Origin: CAZYHS01 sp964647545
Lineage (GTDB): Bacteria; UBA10199; GCA-002796325; 1-14-0-20-49-13
Length of the DNA: 64,000 bases
Direction of reading: 5' to 3'
NCBI GenBank assembly: GCA_964647545.1
Contig: CAZYHS010000003.1
Location: 41,655-105,654 of the forward strand
The notes below the pieces were generated by a model. The model ran no database searches. It worked only from the letters and a program-made list of their open reading frames with translations, and had not been told where the DNA came from. Shown in pieces: positions 41,374-49,352 of the stretch. Each line of letters starts with the position of its first letter. Within the stretch, counting starts at the first letter, position 1. The translations under genes were made by a program, and so were the position numbers.

Positions 41374-44300
41374 ATGTCATTTACCAATTCAAAGCAAATT
41401 GACTCACTAATTACCGACGCCTTATTTTACTATAATTATCTCTCCGGCGATAAAGAGACTAATAGCCAAAAAATAGCAGCCTGCCTTGAAGAAAACACCG
41501 CAAGTAGCCACAAATATTTTTCATGCACAGCCCAAGGGCACAAAGATGCTTTGCAATTTGTAGGTTACGCCGACCCCAAGCTCGTTGGATCCCTGAAACT
41601 TCCTAGACTCTTTTTACCGCCGCTGGCGACTAATTTACTCTCTTCGCAGCCGCTTGATCGTTACATCGACCACCTCTACGGGCTTTCCGGAATAGACGAA
41701 GCGACTAAGCTGATAAAATTCTGGGAGCAGATGGAAAAAGCCGGCACCGAACAAGGGGCGGAAGATTTCGAGCTGATGCTTAAGGTCAGCAACGGCGCTC
41801 TATTTTCGCCGTTTGCAAAAATGCCCACAAAGATAGGCACCTCTAATTATTATAAACAGTGGGATTTTTCTGTTAGTTCCACCACAATTTCCGAATATCT
41901 TATTGAAGCGGCAACTCCTCCAAGAGGGAGCGTTGCCTTTCCCGATAGAACAGATATTGCCGCTCTGAAAAAACATCGTGCCGAGCTAGTCAGGCGGCTT
42001 ATCGAAGAGTTAAAGCCGGTTATTGAAGCAAACGGGAACAATCCTTTCTTATGGTGGCAGGTTGCAGAAAAGCTCACTCAAAAGGTCGGAATCGAAGTCA
42101 ACACCTCGAACAACTTGGAACTGTGGCTGGCAATAGGCTCGGCGCTGCACAACATTCCGGCCACCCCCGAGAACGCGTACCTTAAGGAGTTCTTCGGGCT
42201 TGAGTACAAGTCGATGACAGATTCTTTGACCTATGAAGATTTGCAGTGTCAAAGGAGAAATCTCGGAGCCGATTCGATCGAAGGAATGGCCAAAAAGGCC
42301 GCGGCAGATATAAAATATTCGTTGTTGTGGTCGAGAGTGTGGCGGCATTTTGTCGTGAGGCAGGCCAGCCGATACAGCGTCGATTCAAGATATGTCAAAG
42401 AGGCCGAAACGGAATATCTCGAAGTTACAAAGGCCGCAAAAAAGGCCCGCTTGGAAAGCGCAACTTGGCCAGTCGAGCTCGAGCTTCATCTCCATGCGCT
42501 TGCCGACCATTTATCCAGCTGGTCTCAGTCGGGGGGGCCACTCACTAAAATTCTTTTCGAAAACCCTGCCAAGATCGTCGATCTCGAGGGGGCCCTTGCC
42601 AGAATAAAAGAGCTGGAGGGTTTTGCCCAGCACGCGGAATCATTTGCGGCCGGTTTAAAAACTCAACCAGCCAATGTGCGCGAACTGATAGCTTTGATCT
42701 ATTTCGAGTCGTTTGTGGCAAGTTATTTTTCGGTCGGTCTCTTTGAGACCGGTTTGAAAAACATGCAGAACCTCTCGCGCTTCTACGATACTAAGGCATT
42801 TAAGATCGCGATCGACGACTTGCACTCGAAGTGGCCGTGGCTTGTGACTCAAGAAGGCGAAGTCACTCTAAAGGACGTCGATTATGCAATGGCGACGGCC
42901 GCCGCAACGCAGACATCTTCGCTGTTTCTTCAGACAAAATCTGCGCTGGTGAACAATCTTTCCCAGACTGTACCGATCCTACTCTGTTCGTATTTCGGCC
43001 CTGCAGCCAGCGCCGGATGCGGTGCAGCCGGAAAGGTCGTCTTGCAGACCTATAACAAGGCCGATCCTGAAGCTAAACGTTTGATACAAGAATCAAATGC
43101 AACCGGAGTTTCTCTCATTTCGGAAAATTTCGCCGACAAGGCCCGTTTAAGCGATGCCATCGATTGGGCCATGATCTATCCTTACGCCAGACTTGGCTGG
43201 ACCATCAACAGGGCGATCGTTAGCCTAGGCGGGGCGGGTTTATCGGCCGGAGCCAACTTACTGATGAAAACCTTCGGTAGAGGTGCGGCCGTCAGAGGGC
43301 TTGCCTCGCTTAACGCCATTATTCATCCCGTCGCAACGGCTTCAAAGATCGGTGCCGAGCTTGCCGAGAAGGGCGTTGTAAAAGCCGCTTCTCAAACCGG
43401 TCTCGGTTTTGTGCTGAAAAATATCGCGAACGCCGAATTTCGCGCCGTCATTGGAACTCATCTTGGCGGCAGCTTCGGCATCTTAACGAAATCTGCCGGC
43501 GCCGCACTTGCCGGTTATGACATTTTCGATGAAGACGGTTTGGGCTCTGCCTCGGGTATGACCGGACTTGCGCTCCTGTTCGGCCCCAAGGGATTGAAGC
43601 TGCTGAAAGCCACTGGAAAATTTCTTGTGGACGACTGGAACAGAAAATGGGCAGCGGCGGGGGCGGAAGCGGTAAAAAAGGGGCTGCTCGCAGATGGATT
43701 TAACGGCATGGTTCCGGCGACCCTTGCAAGACAGGCTTTTTTAAACGGAGATAGAGAAGCCTTGGGCGTTTTCTATCATGCAGCGGGCGGATATATCAGG
43801 ATGGGGGCCGGCGTTTCGATGATGCTGGCCGATTATGCCGACGATGGCGAGCTTAACTCGATACTTGCTTCATTCGGCGTCGGTCTTATTATCAATGAAG
43901 TTTACGGCAACTACGTCATGGGCTGGAACGCAAACGGCGGCATGATGTCGCTGCTTGGCATGTTTCTCCTTGAGAACGGTATGCTTGTGGCGCAAAATTT
44001 CCCGTTCACAGCCCCTCCGTTCGCGTACATGTTCGTTGCGTTGGCAACTTCGTTTACGATCAGAGGGCTAAACAAACAGTTTGTTTACGGAGTCCCTAAT
44101 GTCGGCAAGTCATTCCTCTTTAAAAATATTGCGCCGTTTTTGGCCAAACATAACGTTCGCATTCCGATATCGGTTGTAGGTAGAAAATTTCTGCCGTCAA
44201 GGCGCGGCATGGGTGTGATGAACGCTCATGAGGTGCCGCCGGCCGCTACCGGAACCGTCCTTAAGCACGAACATGCCTTGGTTGCCGCCGCAAATGGCAA

Positions 44301-45966
44301 AACTCTTGTGCCGGATACCACGGTCGGTACCACCAGATTCACCACGAAACAGCTTGAGTTCTATGAAAAGGCGCTTCTTCGCACCTCCGGTAAAGGGCAG
44401 AGGTTCCCAAAGATGTTAAAGGACCTTGGCATGAGCGAAACCGCGTTGCGTTCGAAATATCAGCTTACCGGAGATGTTAGATATTTTGCGTCAGGCAGGC
44501 GCGTTGCTGTCGTTCCGCAGAACGGGGAAAATTTTTACGTCTTCAAACTTAAAAAGAGCGGAGTGCTCTATTGCGAGGAACTTCCGAAAAATATTGTGGC
44601 GGTTCATCGTGGGGCTGAAAATGATCTGATAAGAGTGATACGGCATCAGGCGCCCATGCAAAACGCCAAGGGCGAGCTCGTACCGGTAGCGAAAGTCGTA
44701 CCGGTAAAGCTCGACTCATCCAATTCGTTTAGCGAGGGGCAAAAACGTTACCTCATTAACATCGACCCCGAAGGGGCGCCAAATAAACTCGACGTTTTTC
44801 TGTCGAACACGACCTATCCAACGCATGCGGACAGACCGTTCCATAAGAACGTAAGAGCTTTGATTTCTCCATTCAGGAGAACAAAAACTGGGAATGCTGT
44901 TTATAATTTCTGGGAAACAAGAATCGGCTCGGTCGCTACCAATGCGGCGCGCTCCTCCTCGGTTAACAGAATGAGAGGTTCACTTGCCCAGTCGGAGCTT
45001 CTGCCAATGATTTATCAGGTTAGATTTGCGGCGGCATATCTACAGGACGCTGAGCCTAACGAGACCGCGTCAGCCGCAGCTGCCGGAGCAGCTATGGCGC
45101 AATGGTTCTACTACACATACATTCAAATGCCCATGGTAATTGATTCTGCCAAGGCTTCTCTTGCAGGATATTTCGCCGGCACGATCGTGAACGCGGTGTT
45201 TTTCGCCGACATATTCCCCAGCAAAAAACGTGAGATCCCATATTTTGACAACGATACTTTCATAAGCGACAGTTTTCTCAAGCGTCTGGCCGAAGGAAAG
45301 TATCAAGAGGCGTCCGACAGGATGTTTAGAAACCTCACCAGTTTGAACTGGTCTCATCATTTTCTTGATTTGCCGTTCAATCTGGGTTTTTCCGACGAGC
45401 CTATTGCGCAGCTTAACTCCAGTAATCGCCAGCTTGAGCCGAAGAGGGTCGAGGCCTATCGTAAGAAACTATTAGAGATGACCAAAGCAGCCAACAAATC
45501 GCTGCACAATGTCGAATTCACGGCCGACAAGAAGGCGATAGAGACGCTTAAAGAGCTTGGCGCCGAAAGATTTGAAGAGGCTATCGCGGCCTTCATGTTC
45601 ACCGACAGCGTGCTTCAGCGCGCAATTGATCTGGCGGCGCAGCTTGAGCGCGGCGAGAAGGCAGACCTTGACCGCATGAAAATGCTCATTATCGACATCG
45701 CGATGCTCAAGATTTTCGCCCGCAATAAAAATTTCACAAGCGTTAACTGGTACTACAAAGAGGCGCTTGCCGTCATTGAGCCTTTGCTCATGCACATTCC
45801 AAATCTGAGCAACACGACCAATCTGCGACATCTTGGAATCGACCTAGACGCCGGCAGAATATCGACCGAGCTCCTCGAGTTAGAAAGAGTTTATGAAGAG
45901 TCGGTTGGCCACATGGCCTCTGATATCATGGAACTTGCCCCTATTTTCAATTCAACCGATAAATAA
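41374..45966 (+). CDS. Giant protein of unknown function (1530 residues)
   Basis: I do not recognise this protein. It has no signal peptide. The first 500 residues look alpha-helical and soluble; residues about 514-630 and 830-895 contain several hydrophobic, Gly/Ala-rich segments (e.g. SFGVGLIINEVYGNYVMGW; MSLLGMFLLENGMLVAQNF) that could cross or insert in a membrane. A polar region with a possible small beta domain (about 945-1130) precedes a helical C-terminus. Codon use and GC look like the neighbours. ATG 41374 with AGGGA upstream is chosen over TTG 41263. It is the first gene after the tRNA fragment array, so an island cargo, effector or toxin-like protein is possible but unproven. Confidence 0.7.
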   Translation: MSFTNSKQIDSLITDALFYYNYLSGDKETNSQKIAACLEENTASSHKYFSCTAQGHKDALQFVGYADPKLVGSLKLPRLFLPPLATNLLSSQPLDRYIDHLYGLSGIDEATKLIKFWEQMEKAGTEQGAEDFELMLKVSNGALFSPFAKMPTKIGTSNYYKQWDFSVSSTTISEYLIEAATPPRGSVAFPDRTDIAALKKHRAELVRRLIEELKPVIEANGNNPFLWWQVAEKLTQKVGIEVNTSNNLELWLAIGSALHNIPATPENAYLKEFFGLEYKSMTDSLTYEDLQCQRRNLGADSIEGMAKKAAADIKYSLLWSRVWRHFVVRQASRYSVDSRYVKEAETEYLEVTKAAKKARLESATWPVELELHLHALADHLSSWSQSGGPLTKILFENPAKIVDLEGALARIKELEGFAQHAESFAAGLKTQPANVRELIALIYFESFVASYFSVGLFETGLKNMQNLSRFYDTKAFKIAIDDLHSKWPWLVTQEGEVTLKDVDYAMATAAATQTSSLFLQTKSALVNNLSQTVPILLCSYFGPAASAGCGAAGKVVLQTYNKADPEAKRLIQESNATGVSLISENFADKARLSDAIDWAMIYPYARLGWTINRAIVSLGGAGLSAGANLLMKTFGRGAAVRGLASLNAIIHPVATASKIGAELAEKGVVKAASQTGLGFVLKNIANAEFRAVIGTHLGGSFGILTKSAGAALAGYDIFDEDGLGSASGMTGLALLFGPKGLKLLKATGKFLVDDWNRKWAAAGAEAVKKGLLADGFNGMVPATLARQAFLNGDREALGVFYHAAGGYIRMGAGVSMMLADYADDGELNSILASFGVGLIINEVYGNYVMGWNANGGMMSLLGMFLLENGMLVAQNFPFTAPPFAYMFVALATSFTIRGLNKQFVYGVPNVGKSFLFKNIAPFLAKHNVRIPISVVGRKFLPSRRGMGVMNAHEVPPAATGTVLKHEHALVAAANGKTLVPDTTVGTTRFTTKQLEFYEKALLRTSGKGQRFPKMLKDLGMSETALRSKYQLTGDVRYFASGRRVAVVPQNGENFYVFKLKKSGVLYCEELPKNIVAVHRGAENDLIRVIRHQAPMQNAKGELVPVAKVVPVKLDSSNSFSEGQKRYLINIDPEGAPNKLDVFLSNTTYPTHADRPFHKNVRALISPFRRTKTGNAVYNFWETRIGSVATNAARSSSVNRMRGSLAQSELLPMIYQVRFAAAYLQDAEPNETASAAAAGAAMAQWFYYTYIQMPMVIDSAKASLAGYFAGTIVNAVFFADIFPSKKREIPYFDNDTFISDSFLKRLAEGKYQEASDRMFRNLTSLNWSHHFLDLPFNLGFSDEPIAQLNSSNRQLEPKRVEAYRKKLLEMTKAANKSLHNVEFTADKKAIETLKELGAERFEEAIAAFMFTDSVLQRAIDLAAQLERGEKADLDRMKMLIIDIAMLKIFARNKNFTSVNWYYKEALAVIEPLLMHIPNLSNTTNLRHLGIDLDAGRISTELLELERVYEESVGHMASDIMELAPIFNSTDK

Positions 45967-46042
45967 TTTGACCGGCTCGTGCTTGTGTGTTATTTCACTA
46001 ATTAATTCGGGTTGTTATCTGCTTCCAAAACGGGGAGGGGAT

Positions 46043-46366
46043 ATGAATAAGTCGACACTTGTCAACGTCTTGTGTGACAAGATGAACGTTCCGAAGCGTC
46101 GCGCAAAAGAGGCGGTCGATCTGATTTTCGATTCAATGATCGAGGCCCTTTTAAAAGAAGAGCGCATCGAGATTCGCGGACTCGGCAGTTTTTCGGTGAG
46201 GCACTATCAGGCCTACACCGGACGCAATCCCAGAACCGGCGAGTCAATTCAAGTCAAACCGAAACGCCTTCCGTTCTTCAAAACCGGCAAAGAGCTAAAA
46301 GAATTCGTCGATCACGAAGAAGACGAAAATGCCGCACCCGAAATCCAGCAAACCGGCGGTCAATAG
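46043..46366 (+). CDS. HU/IHF-family DNA-binding protein
   Basis: A 107-residue histone-like protein. MNKSTLVNVLCDKMNVPKRRAKEAVDLIF is the helical dimer core, IEIRGLGSFSVRHY the strand region, and GRNPRTGESIQV the DNA-bending arm with the Pro that intercalates. Length and wording fit either HU or IHF; KRLPFFKTGKELKE is more IHF-like. It has an acidic C-terminal extension (DHEEDENAAPE). ATG 46043 follows GGGGAGGGG. Confidence 0.9.
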   Translation: MNKSTLVNVLCDKMNVPKRRAKEAVDLIFDSMIEALLKEERIEIRGLGSFSVRHYQAYTGRNPRTGESIQVKPKRLPFFKTGKELKEFVDHEEDENAAPEIQQTGGQ

Positions 46367-46447
46367 ACTTTCACAGTTTTTTATCCGCTAGTTCCGTAGT
46401 TCAATTTTTGTCGTGTCAATCGCTCTCCACAACCTTTGAGGTCTTCA

Positions 46448-47335
46448 ATGAAAGCCATCTACGATGTTCTTGCGTGCGGCTCGTCCTATCCGCATCTGCT
46501 GAATTTTATCGCCGACCCGCCCGAAAAACTTAGGGTCATGGGCGATTTTCCCGATTTTGAAACGTTTCCTCCGGTTGCTATCGTCGGTTCCAGAAAACCG
46601 ACCGATTACGGCTTGGAAATGGCCGAAAAAATATCTTCGGAGCTTACGCGCGCGGGATTTTCAATCGTTAGCGGCCTTGCCTACGGCATCGACATCGCCG
46701 CGCACAAAGCCTGCGTAAAATGCGGCGGCAAGAGCGTCGCGGTTCTTGGGAGCGGACTTGGCGTGATCTATCCGGCCATTCACAAAAGGGTTGCCGAGGA
46801 GATAGTTGCTTTGGGAGGTGCGGTCGTGAGCGAGTTTAGCGACGATACGAAGCCGCTCCAGCATAATTTTCCAAAGCGCAACCGAATCATCAGCGGCATG
46901 AGCCATGCGGTCATTGTTATTGAAGCGGCGATCGATTCGGGCTCGCTGATTACGGCGAATGTTGCCGCCCAGCAAAACCGCGACGTCTTTGCGGTTCCCG
47001 GTCTTGCAGGAAGAGTGACTTCATCCGGAACGAACATGCTTATTAAAAGCGGAGCGCACCTTGTCGAGAGCGCGCAAGACGTGGTCGACGTCATTCAAAA
47101 TCGGATGCCGCAGAAGTGGAAAGCATATTTTTCTGGAAAAAATCCGAAAGTTGGTGATAAGGAAGCCACTCTTTTAAAATGGATCGGAAAAAAACCGGTC
47201 TCGGTCGACCTTCTTGTTGAAGCCTCGGGGCTCACGCCAAGCGAAGTTTTAATGAGGCTCACGCTTTTGGAAGCTCACGGGGTCGTAACGTCGCCGGACG
47301 GGACAAACTTTTTGCGGATAAAAACTAATGACTAA
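46448..47335 (+). CDS. dprA: DNA-processing protein DprA
   Basis: A 295-residue DprA/Smf, which loads RecA on incoming single-stranded DNA during transformation. The Rossmann core shows AIVGSRKPTDYG near 43, SGLAYGIDIAAHKA, VLGSGLGVIYP and IEAAIDSGSLITA. A C-terminal winged-helix domain (VDLLVEASGLTPSEVLMRL) is present. It is shorter at the N-terminus than many DprA proteins, lacking most of the SAM-like domain. TTGAGG precedes ATG 46448. The stop overlaps topA by 8 bases, a common linkage. Confidence 0.93.
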   Translation: MKAIYDVLACGSSYPHLLNFIADPPEKLRVMGDFPDFETFPPVAIVGSRKPTDYGLEMAEKISSELTRAGFSIVSGLAYGIDIAAHKACVKCGGKSVAVLGSGLGVIYPAIHKRVAEEIVALGGAVVSEFSDDTKPLQHNFPKRNRIISGMSHAVIVIEAAIDSGSLITANVAAQQNRDVFAVPGLAGRVTSSGTNMLIKSGAHLVESAQDVVDVIQNRMPQKWKAYFSGKNPKVGDKEATLLKWIGKKPVSVDLLVEASGLTPSEVLMRLTLLEAHGVVTSPDGTNFLRIKTND

Positions 47336-49325
47336 ACCTCTGATAATTGTCGAGTCGCCGACCAAAGCAAAGGCGATAAAAAAATATATGGGCGGCGCGT
47401 TTCAAGTTAAAGCGAGCGTCGGCCACATTAAAGACCTTCCGGTTTCAAAGCTCGGCGTTGACGTCGAACACGGTTTCGAGCCGACCTACCAGATCATTAA
47501 AGGTAAAAAGAAGGTCGTTGACGAAATTGTCGAGGCGGCGAACGGAGCCGGCGAAATTTATCTGGCGACCGATCCCGACCGCGAAGGCGAAGCGATCGCG
47601 TGGCATCTTGCCGAAGAGATAAAAGAGGCGGTCGGCGGCGCGAAAAAGAGCGCTAAAAAAGGGGCAAAATCCAAAACTGCAAAAGGTGCAAAGACAGCTG
47701 CCAAAGCTGCGACTGCTGTAAAAACCAAGATCAATCGAGTTCTTTTTCACGAAATCACCCCCAAGGCAGTCAAAGAGGCCCTCAAAAAACCGGTCGAACT
47801 CAATCAAAATCTCTACGACGCTCAGCAGGCGCGCCGCATTTTAGACAGACTTGTCGGTTATAAGATCAGCCCGATCCTTTGGAACAAAGTTCAGCGCGGA
47901 CTTTCCGCCGGACGCGTTCAGTCGGTGGCTGTCCGCATCATTTGCGAACGCGAAGAGGCCATCAAAGCGTTTAAGCCGGAAGAATACTGGTCGGTCGTTG
48001 CCTCTCTTGAAGGGAGCATTCCGCCGAAGTTCGAGGCAAAGCTCAACGAAGTTGACGGCAAAAAACCCGAAATCGGCAACAAAGAGCAGGCCGAATCGAT
48101 CGTCGCTTCATTAAATAAGAGCAACTTCATTTTAAAGAAGGTCACAAAGCAGGAGAGACGCAGACATCCGGTCCCTCCGTTTACAACCAGCAAATTGCAG
48201 CAGGAAGCGGCGCGCAAACTCGGTTTTTCGGCAAAAAAGACAATGACGCTCGCGCAGCAGCTCTACGAAGGAATTGAGCTCGGCGATGCAGGTCACGTCG
48301 GTTTAATAACCTACATGAGAACCGATTCGGTGAGGATCAGCGATGACGCTCTGCAAGGCGCGAGAACTCACATCGCCGAAAAATTCGGCGCCGANNNNNN
48401 NNNNNNNNNNNNNNNNNNNNNNNNNNNNNNNNNNNNNNNNNNNNNNNNNNNNNNNNNNNNNNNNNNNNNNNNNNNNNNNNNNNNNNNNNNNNNNGAAGAG
48501 CAGGGGATCGGCCGTCCGTCCACCTATGCGTCGATCATGAGCACGATCATCGACAAGGAATACGTCAAAAAAGATCAGGGGAAATTCTTTCCGACGCGGC
48601 TCGGCGAAGTTGTCAACGAACTGCTGGTCGCGAACTTTCCAGAAATCTTAGATGTGAAATTTACCGCCCAGATGGAAGGCGAGCTCGACGATGTAGAAGA
48701 GGGAAACCGCGCTTGGACATCGGCCCTTGAAGATTTTTACAAACCATTTTCAAAAACGCTCGAACGCGCTGAAAAACAGATGGTGAACTTAAAGGCGCAG
48801 GCGATCGAAACCGAAATTATGTGTGAGAAGTGCGGTAAGCCGATGGTCATTAAATGGGGCCGCCACGGAGAATTTTTGGCCTGCTCGGCTTATCCCGATT
48901 GCAAATCGACGCGCGAATTCAGCCGCGATGAAAACGGCAAGATCGTGCTGCGCGCGGCGGAGACGACCACCGAAGTCTGCGAAAAATGCGGCGCGCCGAT
49001 GCTTATCAAACGCGGACGCTTTGGAAAGTTTTTAGCCTGCTCGAAATATCCCGAATGCAAAACGACCAAAGCGATCGGCATCGGTGTGAAGTGTCCGCTT
49101 TGCGGGGGCGATATCGTCGCCAGAAGTTCACGTTTTGGCAAGGCCTTTTACGGATGCGCTAAATATCCCGATTGCAAATTTGTTTCGTGGAATAAGCCGA
49201 TAAACGAGGCCTGCCCGAAGTGCCAAAGTCCCTACCTTGTCGAGAAGTACACGAAAAAAGACGGCGTTACCATCGAATGCCCGAACAAAGAGTGCGACTA
49301 TAAAAAAGAAAAACAGCCCGCGTGA
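47328..49325 (+). CDS. topA: DNA topoisomerase I TopA (interrupted by gap)
   Basis: Type IA topoisomerase relaxing negative supercoils. N-terminal TOPRIM: LIIVESPTKAKAIKKYM and YLATDPDREGEAIAWHLAEE. The catalytic tyrosine is in GLITYMRTDSVRIS near residue 329. After the gap come GIGRPSTYASIMSTI and four C-terminal zinc-ribbon modules (CEKCGKPMVIKWGRHGEFLA etc.). A Lys/Ala-rich insertion (about residues 105-130) lies within the TOPRIM-associated region. The 100-N gap at 48395-48494 falls between the active-site Tyr and the GIGRPSTY block, where other TopA proteins have roughly 100 or more residues, so the real gap is probably larger than 100 bases. Confidence 0.95.
   Translation: MTKPLIIVESPTKAKAIKKYMGGAFQVKASVGHIKDLPVSKLGVDVEHGFEPTYQIIKGKKKVVDEIVEAANGAGEIYLATDPDREGEAIAWHLAEEIKEAVGGAKKSAKKGAKSKTAKGAKTAAKAATAVKTKINRVLFHEITPKAVKEALKKPVELNQNLYDAQQARRILDRLVGYKISPILWNKVQRGLSAGRVQSVAVRIICEREEAIKAFKPEEYWSVVASLEGSIPPKFEAKLNEVDGKKPEIGNKEQAESIVASLNKSNFILKKVTKQERRRHPVPPFTTSKLQQEAARKLGFSAKKTMTLAQQLYEGIELGDAGHVGLITYMRTDSVRISDDALQGARTHIAEKFGAXXXXXXXXXXXXXXXXXXXXXXXXXXXXXXXXXXEEQGIGRPSTYASIMSTIIDKEYVKKDQGKFFPTRLGEVVNELLVANFPEILDVKFTAQMEGELDDVEEGNRAWTSALEDFYKPFSKTLERAEKQMVNLKAQAIETEIMCEKCGKPMVIKWGRHGEFLACSAYPDCKSTREFSRDENGKIVLRAAETTTEVCEKCGAPMLIKRGRFGKFLACSKYPECKTTKAIGIGVKCPLCGGDIVARSSRFGKAFYGCAKYPDCKFVSWNKPINEACPKCQSPYLVEKYTKKDGVTIECPNKECDYKKEKQPA
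48395..48494. other. Assembly gap (100 N) inside topA
   Basis: Exactly 100 N; the sequence on both sides is TopA, so the gene continues through it. True length unknown. Confidence 0.95.
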
Positions 49326-49340
49326 TGAGTGCGGGCTGTT
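49312..49340. terminator. Hairpin overlapping the topA stop codon
   Basis: A 10-bp perfect stem AACAGCCCGC/GCGGGCTGTT with a 9-base loop that contains the topA TGA. No long T-run follows on the plus strand; on the minus strand the hairpin is followed by TTTTTCTTTTTTATAG, so it probably ends the convergent minus-strand gene as well. Confidence 0.65.
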
Positions 49341-49352
49341 GTCGTTTGTTCG

